A stretch of DNA of 64,000 nucleotides from CAKSQL01 sp045649415 (GTDB taxonomy: Bacteria; Bacillota; Clostridia; UBA1381): the NCBI GenBank assembly GCA_045649415.1, contig JAZRPY010000002.1, positions 45,612 to 109,611 on the forward strand, in the 5' to 3' direction. This document shows positions 25,548 through 35,284 of the stretch, piece after piece. The notes beneath the pieces were generated by a model that saw nothing but the letters and a program-made list of their open reading frames with translations, was not told where the DNA came from and did not search any database. A program made the position numbers and the translations under genes. Every line of letters starts with the position of its first letter. Positions within the stretch are counted from its first letter, which is position 1.

Positions 25548-26759
25548 CTATTCTGCTGCGTTCGTACCTGCTATATATCCACTTGTCCACGCCCATTGGA
25601 GATTATATCCTCCACAATCTCCGTCAACATCCATTAGCTCTCCTGAAAAATATACTCCTTCAACAAGCTTTGATTCCATAGTTTTCGGATTTATGTCTTT
25701 CGTTAAAACTCCACCTGCTGTAACCTGAGCATTGTTCCAGGACATAGTTCCTTTTACATCAAAGCTCCATGCCTTTATTTTCTTAATTATTCTGTCTATC
25801 TCCTTATCTGTTAGAGAGTCCGAGCTTCTTGAGAGGGGTGCAATATCGCAAGATTTTAGCATAACCTGTGCAAGCTTTTTAGGGAGCATCCCTGTTAGAT
25901 AGTTTTCCAGACTCTTTTTGCCTGTTTGTCTTTCCTTTAACAGACCTCTTATTTCCTCATGAGTATATTCACTCATAATATCAAGACGAATTTCTCCACC
26001 CTCATTTCTTCCTGCCTCTCTTGATATATCAAAAACAGGTGGTCCCGACAATCCATACTCGGTGAACAAGACCTCTCCAAATGAGGATTTTATCATCTTT
26101 TTGTCCTTATAATAGCTTACTGTGGCATTCACCTTTAAGCCCTGTAATGCTCTGGTATATGTATTATCAGTTTTTACCTGAACAAGTGATGGTGTGAGTT
26201 TTGAGATTTTATGCCCTAAGCTCTCGGCTATAGGATATCCACTACCATTTGAGCCAAGCTTCTCCGATGCCTTTCCACCCGTTGCAAGAATGCAAGAATC
26301 TGCAACAAAGCTTCTTCCATCCTTTGAATAGCCCACAAGCTCCGTTCCCTTTTTTTCTAATTTTTGCACCTCAAAGTCACACACTACTTTGATATTCAAG
26401 GCTTCTGCCTCAAATCTAAGGCAATCGGTAACTGCCGATGCCTGAAGGCTATAGGGATACACCTTGCCATTATTCTCTGCCTTGGTTATAATTCCCAGTG
26501 CCTTAAAAAAACTAAGGGTATCCTCCACCCAGAAGCTGTTTATGGCATTTAATATGAATTTGGGATTTTCACCATGGTAGTTATTTTCATTTGCATTTAT
26601 ATTGGTTATGTTACATCTTCCATTGCCTGTGGCAAGAATTTTCTTTGCCACCCTGTCGCATCTTTCGTATATGGTAACTGATGCACCCTTTTTTGCTGCC
26701 ACAATCGCCGCCACAAGTCCTGATGCTCCTCCTCCGACTACTGCAACCCTTTTATTCAA
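25548..26759 (-). CDS. HI0933/YhiN-family FAD-binding protein (BaiN-like)
   Basis: Flavoprotein of about 403 residues with an N-terminal FAD motif VAVVGGGASGLVAAIVAAKKG, the family hallmark AKKILATGNGRCNITN (about 37-52) and a C-terminal SGELMDVDGDCGGYNLQWAWTSG. Members have been called aminoacetone oxidase-like or BaiN (bile-acid related), but few have proven functions, so no reaction is assigned. A GTG at 26771 overlaps the ribosome binding site AGGAG; the TTG at 26759 is the more natural start. It is tightly coupled to the upstream permease gene. Confidence 0.86.
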   Translation of the reverse strand: MNKRVAVVGGGASGLVAAIVAAKKGASVTIYERCDRVAKKILATGNGRCNITNINANENNYHGENPKFILNAINSFWVEDTLSFFKALGIITKAENNGKVYPYSLQASAVTDCLRFEAEALNIKVVCDFEVQKLEKKGTELVGYSKDGRSFVADSCILATGGKASEKLGSNGSGYPIAESLGHKISKLTPSLVQVKTDNTYTRALQGLKVNATVSYYKDKKMIKSSFGEVLFTEYGLSGPPVFDISREAGRNEGGEIRLDIMSEYTHEEIRGLLKERQTGKKSLENYLTGMLPKKLAQVMLKSCDIAPLSRSSDSLTDKEIDRIIKKIKAWSFDVKGTMSWNNAQVTAGGVLTKDINPKTMESKLVEGVYFSGELMDVDGDCGGYNLQWAWTSGYIAGTNAAE

Positions 26760-26767
26760 AATAAATC

Positions 26768-27910
26768 TCACTCCTGATTTTTATTTTCGGTTAATTTCTT
26801 TTCCTTGATATTGTCCAACAGTTCTTCTGCAATCATCTTAATAATCATCATTATAGGAACTGATAAAATCATACCGAGGACTCCGAAGAGGCCTCCACCT
26901 AAAGTTACTGCAAATATAATTAAAATAGGCCTTACCTCTAATTTGTTACCCATAATCTTAGGCCCGATAAAGTTGCCATCAAGCTGACCTAAAACGAATA
27001 ATCCTATTGCTACCCATATGGCCTTAACCCATTCACCTGTTAACAAGGTTATAATAACTGTGACACAGTTGGAGATTATTGCACCAAAGTATGGGATAAG
27101 ATTGCATATACCTATGAATGTACCAAATATAATAGCATACTTTACTCCCACAATAGACAAAATTACAGTTGCCAGAACTGACACTATCAAAGCGTCCAAA
27201 ACACTGCTATAGATATAGCTTGCAAAAATATCATTTGCTCTTGATAGGTATTTTCTTATCTTGTTTCGTTTTCTCTCAGAAATTAAAATTGATGCTATTT
27301 GCTCAATTCTTCTAATGAGCCTTTCCTTGTCGATTAGCATATAAACCGATACAATCAATGCAATTAAAACATTTATAACTCCTGATGTAAAGTCAATAGC
27401 ACCCTGAGCATACTTGCCTACTCCATCTAAATTTATGCTACTCACAAAACCTTGGAGGATATTTTTTGTTGTTACCTCATTTATCTCAATTATTGTAAAC
27501 CCTGTATTTTCCTGAAACTCCTCAAGCCTTTCAAGTCCATTCTGTATAATTGGAATAATATTGTTTGAAAAATCCACAATGTTAGTGTATAGCTTTGGGA
27601 TTACAACACTCATTGCACCATATATCAATAACACAAAAATCACATATACCGACGCAATTCCCAGCCCTTTTTTTCTCTTACTTATAAATTTCCATTTCGC
27701 CTTCCCATACAGCTCCTCTAATTTTTTTGAAGGGAAATTCAAGATGTATGCAATAATAAATCCAATAACAAAGGGAGTTAATGCCGAGAATATCTTCCCG
27801 ATAAAGTTCATTATATTCTGGAAATTGTCAAAGGTCTTATACACCACTATCAATAAAACTCCTAAAACAAAAATAGTGACCCATTTTCCATACAATTGAT
27901 ACTTTTTCAC
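26768..27910 (-). CDS. AI-2E family (PerM-like) membrane transporter
   Basis: Polytopic membrane protein of about 380 residues in the AI-2E exporter/permease family, whose members export autoinducer-2 or act in Na+/H+ antiport. It has about eight helices, an N-terminal pair, the extracytoplasmic stretch around IIPIIQNGLERLEEFQ, and the C-terminal signature GTFIGICNLIPYFGAII and GGLFGVLGMILSVPIMMII. An upstream ATG at 27952 has no ribosome binding site; the GTG at 27910 is behind GAGGAGG at slightly long spacing. A luxS gene exists in the window, but the link to AI-2 export is only suggestive. Confidence 0.87.
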   Translation of the reverse strand: MKKYQLYGKWVTIFVLGVLLIVVYKTFDNFQNIMNFIGKIFSALTPFVIGFIIAYILNFPSKKLEELYGKAKWKFISKRKKGLGIASVYVIFVLLIYGAMSVVIPKLYTNIVDFSNNIIPIIQNGLERLEEFQENTGFTIIEINEVTTKNILQGFVSSINLDGVGKYAQGAIDFTSGVINVLIALIVSVYMLIDKERLIRRIEQIASILISERKRNKIRKYLSRANDIFASYIYSSVLDALIVSVLATVILSIVGVKYAIIFGTFIGICNLIPYFGAIISNCVTVIITLLTGEWVKAIWVAIGLFVLGQLDGNFIGPKIMGNKLEVRPILIIFAVTLGGGLFGVLGMILSVPIMMIIKMIAEELLDNIKEKKLTENKNQE

Positions 27911-27952
27911 CTGAAAATCACATCCTCCTCTAATGTCTAATATAAATATCAA

Positions 27953-27985
27953 GGGAGCTGTCTTATTATTATCAAGACAGCTCCC
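27953..27985. terminator. Intrinsic terminator
   Basis: A 12-bp GC-containing stem GGGAGCTGTCTT / AAGACAGCTCCC with a 9-base loop lies downstream of the SLH protein gene on the minus strand. Confidence 0.85.
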
Positions 27986-28004
27986 TGTTTATTCGGCTAA
28001 AGTT

Positions 28005-29837
28005 TTACTCAACCTCAATCAAAATCAAGCTTGCCTCAAACGCCCCATTCGCCATTGTACCACGAACACTTACTGCGTCGCCGGTTCTTAAGTCCTTAAA
28101 GCTCTTTGATGCTCCTGATGAATTGATATACTTTGTTTTATCTCCACAATATACAGTTTCTTCATAGGATACTCCATTGTCGTTATACATAATCTTAATG
28201 AATCCGTATCCGTCATGGATTGATGAGATAACACCTGTTTTACTATATGGAACTCCTGCACTACCCTTAACAACAACCTTCACAACTGCTTTTGATTCAA
28301 GTGTGATTGTTGCGATATCACCTACTCTGAAATCGTAGATTGAGCCTTCCTTATTATTTACGATAACCTCAATACCACTTGTTATATCATAAACATTGTC
28401 AACGCCCTTAACTGTAACTGTCATCTTAGGATTGGCTGAAATTTCAACTATTTTAATTGTTCCCTCAACAACTTTTCTCATTGACTCTGCTTTGATTTCC
28501 CTAACTATGTTATGCTCTAAAACAAGCTTAACAACATCACCCTTATATAGCTCTGACATACTTGCAGTTACATCGTTTTTAATCACCTTAGCATCTGCTG
28601 CAACTATTAGCTTCAAGCCATTATACTGGTCTTTTGCATGGCTTATTGTGATAGTGTTATCTTCAACAATTGAATTTTCCTCAATTGTTGCATTGGTGAT
28701 AGTTAAGTTCTTTTCCTCACCAATAACCTTTATTGCCAATCCTTCTGAAACATAAACTGTTACTGTTGCTTCTGATGAAAAATCACTTAATGTAGCTGTT
28801 GCGCCTGAGAACTTGATTTCTGCACCCTCAGCAACCTGTATGCTTTCCTGTCCGTTAGCAGTTGCCACTGCAATTGTGTAAATACCATTGTTTCTTGAAA
28901 TACCCTTCAATACACCTGTTACAACCCTGTCAGATTCCTTGTTCTCAATATCAACAAAAGCAACCTCATTCTTTACATATGTGAAGGTGGCCTTGACATT
29001 TTCAGGAACATTCTTTGCCTGAACGATATCTCCCTCAACATAGAACTTTGTGTCTTCATTATAGCCCATTGCCAAAGGCTCCTCAGTTGTTACATCTGCA
29101 CCATCCTCATAGTACATAATGTTAATATCGTCAACACTTGCAACCTTTAATTCCTCAACTGAGAATCTCATAAACTCAACTGTTTTTGAAAGCATAACTG
29201 CTATCTGGCTTCTAAGAACGCCTGAATTTGGAGAGAATGTTCCGTCACCCATGCCCGACATAATATTGTTGTCAGTTACATAATATACATACTTGCTTGC
29301 ATTGTTTGGAATATCCTTAGCGTCTGTGTAATCAAGAACAACCATAACCTCTGCAGCTGCTTGGTTTTCTGCACAAAGCACCTTTGTGATTATTGCAGCA
29401 GCTTCATGACGAGGCATAGCCTCACTTCTTTTTTCTTCACTCAAGTATGTTTCAAGCTCGTTCTCTGTTAAGATGCCTCTGTATAGCATATAGGCAACAT
29501 CCTCGCCACCAAAGTTCAAGCCTAACTTTTCAACCTTTTCACCATACTTATTAACTGCTGCTTCAACTGCAGCCTCTGTTGCCTCACTCTTGATTGTTCT
29601 TGCAAAAAGTGAGATAGCCTCAAGTCTTGTTATATCCTTGTCAGGCTTATATGTTCCGTCCTCATAACCACTTATGAAGCCTTTTTCGTACATTTCTTCT
29701 ATGTAGCCTACTGCCCATTCGTACTTTGCTTCTGAAATATCAGAGAAGCTTAGCTTTGTGTCAGCAAACACTGAGGTTACTGAACTCATCATTATTGCAG
29801 CAGCTGTTAAGAGTGCAAATCCTGCTCTTTTTTCCAT
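28005..29837 (-). CDS. S-layer homology (SLH) domain surface protein
   Basis: Secreted cell-surface protein of 610 residues. A signal peptide (about 1-25, ending SVTSVFA) is followed by three SLH modules: one with WAVGYIEEMYEKGFISGYEDGTYKPD (about 42-67), a weaker one at about 105-150 with AMPRHEAAAIITKVL, and one with YVYYVTDNNIMSGMGDGTFSPN (about 182-203). SLH modules bind pyruvylated wall polymer. The remaining roughly 380 residues are Val/Thr-rich repeats of beta-strand character, with ten or so short strands per unit and no recognised catalytic motif. The ATG at 29837 follows AAAGGAATG. Monocistronic. Probably a structural S-layer or adhesion component. Confidence 0.88.
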   Translation of the reverse strand: MEKRAGFALLTAAAIMMSSVTSVFADTKLSFSDISEAKYEWAVGYIEEMYEKGFISGYEDGTYKPDKDITRLEAISLFARTIKSEATEAAVEAAVNKYGEKVEKLGLNFGGEDVAYMLYRGILTENELETYLSEEKRSEAMPRHEAAAIITKVLCAENQAAAEVMVVLDYTDAKDIPNNASKYVYYVTDNNIMSGMGDGTFSPNSGVLRSQIAVMLSKTVEFMRFSVEELKVASVDDINIMYYEDGADVTTEEPLAMGYNEDTKFYVEGDIVQAKNVPENVKATFTYVKNEVAFVDIENKESDRVVTGVLKGISRNNGIYTIAVATANGQESIQVAEGAEIKFSGATATLSDFSSEATVTVYVSEGLAIKVIGEEKNLTITNATIEENSIVEDNTITISHAKDQYNGLKLIVAADAKVIKNDVTASMSELYKGDVVKLVLEHNIVREIKAESMRKVVEGTIKIVEISANPKMTVTVKGVDNVYDITSGIEVIVNNKEGSIYDFRVGDIATITLESKAVVKVVVKGSAGVPYSKTGVISSIHDGYGFIKIMYNDNGVSYEETVYCGDKTKYINSSGASKSFKDLRTGDAVSVRGTMANGAFEASLILIEVE

Positions 29838-29994
29838 GAAAACATCATTCCTTTCGTTATAAACGGGACTTTGATTATAAAAAACCCATTGTCATACATT
29901 TATCTTATCACATTTTAAAAAATAGTGCAATATTTCTTTATTATTTGTCTTATTCTTGTAATATTTCAATAAAAATTTCTTAAATTTTATCCTA

Positions 29995-30747
29995 CTAAAA
30001 TTCTTTATGTGTTACAAACGGAATTTCCTCGTCTGCTCTGATTTTTAGTTCAGTTTTAAATAGCGTTGCTCCAACAACACTATTTGCCCCTTTTTTCATA
30101 ATCTCGCCTGCGCACTCGTTCATTGTGACTCCAAGAGTGAAAATATCGTCAATCAGGAGAATGTTTTTACCCTTTATAATATCCTCTCTTGCGAGGAATG
30201 CATTTTTCATATTCTCTATTCTCTCAAATTTTCCTAAAAGACTTTGCTTTTTAGTGTTCTTCACTCTTAATATTGCATCTTCACAATGAGGAATTTTAAT
30301 CTCCTCCGATACCCTTTTAGCAATTATTGAGGATTGGTTATAGCCTCTTTCTATAAGTCTTTCCCGAGACAAAGGCACCGATAAAACCAAGTCAATATCA
30401 ATATCCTGAATAACAGGCTTAATTCTTTCTGCCATCATTATGCCAAATAATTCACCATATGCCCATTCACCATAAAATTTAAAAAGCGAAAAGGCTCTTT
30501 TCAAAAGTCCCTTATATGGATAACCCGTTATAAGAAAAACATAGTCTTTCCCACCCTTATATACTGCCACACTTGAATATCTATCAAGCTTATCAGTACA
30601 ATCCTTGCATATACATATATTGTTATCTGTCAGACTGCATTTGTTTTTATCTCGCATCTCTCTGCACACTATACAATGATAAGACCTTTTCTCACGAAAA
30701 GGTCTTATGAGCTTTATTAAATTTTCTTTGATTGTTTTAATTTTCAT
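29995..30747 (-). CDS. comF: ComF family phosphoribosyltransferase-like protein
   Basis: ComF proteins are cytoplasmic factors used in DNA uptake. The 250 residues show an N-terminal zinc-finger-like set of cysteines (CIVC, then CICKDC, about 25-50), the GYPYKGLLKRAFSLFKFYG stretch, the LSVPLSRERLIERGYNQS motif and the PRPP-binding-like ILLIDDIFTLGVTMNECA (about 196-213). The gene follows ispE by 4 bp on the same strand. With comEC elsewhere in the window it hints at competence ability, but no pseudopilus genes are visible. Confidence 0.9.
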   Translation of the reverse strand: MKIKTIKENLIKLIRPFREKRSYHCIVCREMRDKNKCSLTDNNICICKDCTDKLDRYSSVAVYKGGKDYVFLITGYPYKGLLKRAFSLFKFYGEWAYGELFGIMMAERIKPVIQDIDIDLVLSVPLSRERLIERGYNQSSIIAKRVSEEIKIPHCEDAILRVKNTKKQSLLGKFERIENMKNAFLAREDIIKGKNILLIDDIFTLGVTMNECAGEIMKKGANSVVGATLFKTELKIRADEEIPFVTHKEF

Positions 30748-30751
30748 AGAC

Positions 30752-31624
30752 TTAGTTAATGGTTGTCAGGTACACATCTTTATAAAGATGAGAGAAACTA
30801 TCCTGCGATGCTTTGGCAGTGTTATAGTCAGAAAACAATCCAAACACAGTTGAGCCACTTCCACTCATCATTGACACCTCAGCACCATTTAACATCATTT
30901 TTTCCTTTATCCCCGATATGACAGAATATTTTTTTGTTACTACCATTTCCATTACATTGAACATATACTCAGGATTGTAGCCATTTTCCAACGAACTTAT
31001 AAGCTCTTCTGTTTTCGGATGTGGAGGCAATGGCTCATTGTCAATAGCACCATATATTTCTGCAGTCTGGATATTGATTGGAGGTTTAACCAATAGCACA
31101 TGCTTTTTAGGAAATTGCTTTATTTTAGTCATTTTCTCACCAATTCCCTTACATAGCACCGTTCCACCAGTAAGACAGAAAGGTACATCTGCTCCAAGTC
31201 CTGTTGCAACCTCTAAAAGCTCATCATCATTTAATGGCTTTGAAAACAAAAGATTCATTGCCGCTAACACTGCTGCAGCATTTGAGCTACCCCCTGCGAG
31301 TCCTGCCGCCACAGGAATGTTTTTATGAATGAGTATGCTCGCTCCCTTTTTGATGCCTGTCCTTTTAAAGAAGGCATCTGCCGCCTTATAGGCAATATTA
31401 TTTTCATTCACAGGGAGATATCCCAGATTGGTTTTTATCCTTATTCCATAATCGATTATATCTACCACTACCAAGTCAAAAAGTCCAACTGTCTGCATAA
31501 CTGTTTCAATCTCGTGATACCCATTTTCCATTTTGCCCAGAATATCAAGAGTTAGATTGATTTTTGCATAGGACCTTGCAATAGCACGGTTTCCCGATAT
31601 AATTGTTTCCTCAACAAGCTTCAT
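30752..31624 (-). CDS. ispE: 4-diphosphocytidyl-2-C-methyl-D-erythritol kinase
   Basis: Phosphorylates CDP-methylerythritol in the non-mevalonate isoprenoid pathway. The 290-residue GHMP kinase has the N-terminal SYAKINLTLDILGK, the ATP-binding PVAAGLAGGSSNAAAVL (about 107-123) and a late MSGSGSTVFGLF motif. The ATG at 31624 follows GAGGGAAA. It lies downstream of dxs and tlyA, so two isoprenoid steps share a transcript. Confidence 0.94.
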   Translation of the reverse strand: MKLVEETIISGNRAIARSYAKINLTLDILGKMENGYHEIETVMQTVGLFDLVVVDIIDYGIRIKTNLGYLPVNENNIAYKAADAFFKRTGIKKGASILIHKNIPVAAGLAGGSSNAAAVLAAMNLLFSKPLNDDELLEVATGLGADVPFCLTGGTVLCKGIGEKMTKIKQFPKKHVLLVKPPINIQTAEIYGAIDNEPLPPHPKTEELISSLENGYNPEYMFNVMEMVVTKKYSVISGIKEKMMLNGAEVSMMSGSGSTVFGLFSDYNTAKASQDSFSHLYKDVYLTTIN

Positions 31625-31641
31625 ATATTTCCCTCACTTTT

Positions 31642-32451
31642 TTATTCTAAGGAGCTATGGGATTCCCCAATCACCTTTTCTATAAGCTCCTTTTCAACCA
31701 GCCTTTCACCTTGCTCCTTCTTTAAATAAATCAGATACTCAATATTCCCCTCAGGGCCTTTTATCGGTGAATAAGACAGTCCCACAGGATAAAATCCCTT
31801 TTCCTTTGAAAACTCAACTATCCCTTCAACAACCATTTTATGCACCTTGATATCTCTTACTACACCCTTTTTACCAACCTGTTCTCTGCCTGCCTCAAAT
31901 TGTGGCTTTATAAGTGCCACCACCTCGCCATTGTCCTTTAATAAGTCATAGACAACAGGCAAAACTAATTTTAAGGATATAAAAGAAACATCTATTGATG
32001 CAAAGTCAATTTCTTCGCCCAACTGCTCTTGGGTTACATATCTTATATTGGTTCTTTCCATATTAACGACTCTCTCGTCATTTCTCAGCTTCCATGCAAA
32101 CTGACCATAGCCCACATCAACTGCAAACACTTTTTTAGCTCCATTCTGGAGCATACAATCTGTAAATCCTCCTGTTGATGCACCTATGTCCATAGTGGTT
32201 TTCCCTTCAAGAACTATAGGAAATTCACTCATTGCCTTTTCAAGTTTCAACCCACCACGACTCACATATTTTAAAGTGTCACCCCTGACCTCAACCTGTA
32301 CACTGTCGGGATTAACAAGTACTCCTGCTTTATCGCATTTTTGATTATCTATATAGACCTGACCTGCCATTATCATTGCCTTTGCCTTTTCTCTGCTTGG
32401 GGCAAGCTTGTTGTCGGTCATATAAATATCAAGTCTTACCTTTTCACTCAT
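31642..32451 (-). CDS. tlyA: TlyA family rRNA 2'-O-methyltransferase / hemolysin-like
   Basis: Predicted rRNA ribose methyltransferase. The 269 residues have an N-terminal S4 RNA-binding domain (RLDIYMTDNKLAPSREKAKAMIMAGQV) and an FtsJ-type SAM domain with DIGASTGGFTDCMLQNGAKKVFAVDVGYGQ (about 85-114) and the catalytic Lys in ALIKPQFEAG. The start overlaps the end of dxs by 8 bp. The dxs-tlyA order is common in Gram-positive genomes, often continuing to recN and argR, which are not seen here. Confidence 0.93.
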   Translation of the reverse strand: MSEKVRLDIYMTDNKLAPSREKAKAMIMAGQVYIDNQKCDKAGVLVNPDSVQVEVRGDTLKYVSRGGLKLEKAMSEFPIVLEGKTTMDIGASTGGFTDCMLQNGAKKVFAVDVGYGQFAWKLRNDERVVNMERTNIRYVTQEQLGEEIDFASIDVSFISLKLVLPVVYDLLKDNGEVVALIKPQFEAGREQVGKKGVVRDIKVHKMVVEGIVEFSKEKGFYPVGLSYSPIKGPEGNIEYLIYLKKEQGERLVEKELIEKVIGESHSSLE

Positions 32452-34303
32452 TGATTTTCTCCTTGATTTTACTTAATATTGAATCGCTGTCAAGACCATA
32501 GAATTTATCAAGCTCTGCCACAGTTCCGTGAGTTACGGGTGCATTAGGATATGCAAAGCTTATAGTATTCACAAGCACATTTTCTTCCACCAATCTCTGT
32601 GTAACAATATTAGCTAGTCCACCCACTTTTGTGTGGTCCTCAATCACTGCTAAAAGCCCTGTTTTTAAGACTGATTTCTTTATAACATCCACATTAAAGT
32701 CCATGATTGTTGGAAGCTCAATCAGGTCGGCAGATTTGCCATCCTCCCTCAATTGCCTGCAGACCTTGTCTGCAGTTATCATCATTCTTCCCGATGCAAC
32801 AATTGTCACATTATTGCCTTCTTCTTTAAGATATACCTTTCCATATTCAAACGCCTCTGTGCTAAGATATTGGTCATTTCCCCTCGGGTATCTTATGGCA
32901 ACAGGTCCTGTGTGAACATTTATCGCATAGTTTAGCATCTCCTTAAATTGAACAAAGGAGGACGGTGATAATATTGTCATATTTGGCATATGCGAAAGAT
33001 ATGCAATATCATATAACCCGTGGTGAGTTTCTCCGTCTGCACCCACAACGCCTGCTCTGTCAATACAAAAGACCACATGAAGCTTTTGCAGACACACATC
33101 ATGCAAAATCTGGTCGTAGGCTCTTTGTGCAAAGGAGGAATAAACTGCCACAACTGGCACAAAGCCTGAAATTGCCATACCAGCTGCAAAGGTTACTCCG
33201 TGTTGCTCTGCAATTCCCACATCAAAAAATCTGCTTCTTAGTTTTTCTGCAAAAATATCAAGGCCTGTGCCGATTGGCATTGCTGCAGTTATTGCAACAA
33301 CCTTTTTATTTTCCTCTGCAATTTTTAAAAGCTCCTTGCCAAAGTTTGCCGAATAATCATCATTCTCGGGGCGTTTATATTCTGTCTGCTCAATATCGAA
33401 TTTTGATATTCCGTGGAAATACTGAGGATATTGCTCTGCAGGCAAAAAACCCTTGCCTTTTTTAGTTTTTATGTGCAACAAAATAGGCTTTTTAGATTCC
33501 TTGGCAACCTCCAAGGCATCCGAGAGCGCGTTTATGTTGTGTCCGTCAATTGGACCTATATACTTAATTCCCAAATCCTCAAACATAGAGGGTGGCAAAA
33601 CAAGATTTCTCATACCCCTTTTAATTTGCCTTAAAAATCTTGCAAGCGCACCACCACAAAGAGGCATTCTTGACAATGCCTTCTCCACTCGTTTTTTAGA
33701 CTTAAAATACTCAGGCTTTGCTCTTAAATTTCTAAGATATTTCGATACTGCTCCCACATTTTTGGAAATGGACATAGCATTATCGTTAAGCACTAAAATA
33801 AGCTTGGTTTTGGTGTGACCGATATGATTCAAGGCTTCGTACATCATTCCACCTGTCAGGGCACCGTCCCCAAACACTGCTATAACATTCTCCGCATCCC
33901 CTGAAATTTCTCTTGCCTTTGCAATTCCAAGTGCTGACGATATTGATGTGGAGCTATGACCTGTGTTAAAGCAATCAAACTGACTTTCACAGGTTTTGGG
34001 AAAACCACTCATTCCACCAAACTGTCTTAATGTGGAAAAGCTATCCTTTCTGCCACTTAAAATCTTGTGCACATAGGATTGATGTCCCACATCCCAGATA
34101 ACCTTATCCTTTGGAAAATCAAGGGCTCTGTACATTGCCACCGTCAGCTCCACAACTCCAAGGTTGGATGCTAAATGTCCACCTGTTTTCGACACATTAT
34201 CCACCAAAAATTCTCTTATTTCCGAGCACAAAAGCTCACATTCCTTATCCGATAGCTTTTTAATGCCTTCGGGAAGGCTGATTTCATTTAATAAATTTGA
34301 CAT
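32444..34303 (-). CDS. dxs: 1-deoxy-D-xylulose-5-phosphate synthase
   Basis: Thiamine-diphosphate enzyme condensing pyruvate and glyceraldehyde 3-phosphate, the first step of the non-mevalonate isoprenoid route; DXP also feeds thiamine thiazole synthesis. The 619 residues show WDVGHQSYVHKILSGR, FNTGHSSTSISSALGIA, the TPP motif FGDGALTGGMMYEALN with LNDNAMSIS (about 145-183), VGIAEQHGVTFAAGMA and DRAGVVGADGETHHG. First of dxs-tlyA-ispE-comF. The ATG at 34303 is within normal reach of a purine-rich stretch. Confidence 0.95.
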   Translation of the reverse strand: MSNLLNEISLPEGIKKLSDKECELLCSEIREFLVDNVSKTGGHLASNLGVVELTVAMYRALDFPKDKVIWDVGHQSYVHKILSGRKDSFSTLRQFGGMSGFPKTCESQFDCFNTGHSSTSISSALGIAKAREISGDAENVIAVFGDGALTGGMMYEALNHIGHTKTKLILVLNDNAMSISKNVGAVSKYLRNLRAKPEYFKSKKRVEKALSRMPLCGGALARFLRQIKRGMRNLVLPPSMFEDLGIKYIGPIDGHNINALSDALEVAKESKKPILLHIKTKKGKGFLPAEQYPQYFHGISKFDIEQTEYKRPENDDYSANFGKELLKIAEENKKVVAITAAMPIGTGLDIFAEKLRSRFFDVGIAEQHGVTFAAGMAISGFVPVVAVYSSFAQRAYDQILHDVCLQKLHVVFCIDRAGVVGADGETHHGLYDIAYLSHMPNMTILSPSSFVQFKEMLNYAINVHTGPVAIRYPRGNDQYLSTEAFEYGKVYLKEEGNNVTIVASGRMMITADKVCRQLREDGKSADLIELPTIMDFNVDVIKKSVLKTGLLAVIEDHTKVGGLANIVTQRLVEENVLVNTISFAYPNAPVTHGTVAELDKFYGLDSDSILSKIKEKINE

Positions 34304-34415
34304 ATTATATACCTTCTGTCATTCAATATTTATCCTATTGTATAATAAATATAATATCATAATTATTTTAAAAAGTAAATAGAATATTAAAAACCGAAAT
34401 GCAAGGAGTGATACT

Positions 34416-35171
34416 ATGACCTTTTTCGCCATAAGAGCAAAAACCCTTTTGGCTTCCCTATTGGTTATATTTTCTTTTGTTCTTGGAGCTGTTTTTGTTG
34501 AATACACGCCCGTTTTTAAGGTGGGCTCAAGGGAAATCCCCATATATTCTGTTGAAAGAGATGATAATAAAATAGCACTCACCTTTAACTGTGCCTGGGG
34601 AAATGAGGATATTGAAAAAATTATTGAAATACTCAATAAACATAATGCACAGGCAACCTTTTTTTTGGTGGGGGATTGGGCAGAAAAATATCCCGATTCT
34701 TTAAAATTATTGGCAGACAATAACTTTGAAATCGGAAATCACTCCTACAACCACGCCCACTACAGTAAAATGTCAAAGCAAGAAATAGTCTTGGATATGG
34801 ATAAGGCAGATGCCATAATTGAAAAAGCAACAGGCCAAAAGCCATATCTTTTCAGGGCAGCCTATGGCGAATACACCAACGATGTGGTGTCTGCCTGTGA
34901 CGAAACAGGAAGAGTTTATATTCAATGGTCGGTGGATAGCCTTGACTATAAGGCAGACTCTCCCGAAAAAATCATATCAAGAGTTTTAGACAAAGTAAGC
35001 TCAGGGGATATAATCCTGATGCACACAGGCACAAGCCATACAGTCCACGCACTCGACTCACTTTTATCCCAATTAGAGAAGGACTATACACTCTCAAAGG
35101 TTTCAGATTTAATATATAAGGATAATTATATTATAAATGGCGAGGGTAGGCAGATATTAAAAGATTCTTGA
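34416..35171 (+). CDS. Polysaccharide deacetylase, PdaB-like
   Basis: Membrane-anchored NodB-fold deacetylase of 251 residues: one N-terminal helix (about 7-29), then the catalytic domain. Motifs are ALTFNCAWGNEDI (about 61-73), GNHSYNHAHYSKMS with the metal His pair (about 112-125), RAAYGEYT (about 151-158) and ILMHTG near the end. The first motif has Asn where the catalytic or metal Asp of TFDD is usual; some Firmicutes sporulation-type members also vary here. Likely acts on peptidoglycan or another GlcNAc polymer outside the membrane. ATG 34416 follows AAGGAGTG. Divergent from dxs. Confidence 0.88.
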   Translation: MTFFAIRAKTLLASLLVIFSFVLGAVFVEYTPVFKVGSREIPIYSVERDDNKIALTFNCAWGNEDIEKIIEILNKHNAQATFFLVGDWAEKYPDSLKLLADNNFEIGNHSYNHAHYSKMSKQEIVLDMDKADAIIEKATGQKPYLFRAAYGEYTNDVVSACDETGRVYIQWSVDSLDYKADSPEKIISRVLDKVSSGDIILMHTGTSHTVHALDSLLSQLEKDYTLSKVSDLIYKDNYIINGEGRQILKDS

Positions 35172-35243
35172 CAAATTCGTGGTATATTGACTTATCCAAG
35201 CTTTGCAACTATTTATGATGAGGATATTCTATTATAAAATTTT

Positions 35244-35271
35244 AAAAGGTGGATTTTAAAATCCACCTTTT
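35244..35271. terminator. Bidirectional intrinsic terminator
   Basis: An 11-bp stem AAAAGGTGGAT / ATCCACCTTTT with a TTTAAA loop sits between the convergent deacetylase and potD genes. Confidence 0.9.
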
Positions 35272-35284
35272 TATGTACTCTTTT

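Noticed and set aside
27953..27985. Inverted repeat as an operator for the AI-2E permease gene
   Set aside because: The 12-bp stem with GC core lies between the SLH gene end and the permease upstream region and is better explained as a terminator.
35187..35216. TTGACT-17-TATTTA as a promoter for a small RNA before the 35244 terminator
   Set aside because: The -10 is weak, the transcript would be only about 55 nt, and the region is the ordinary 3' flank of two convergent genes.
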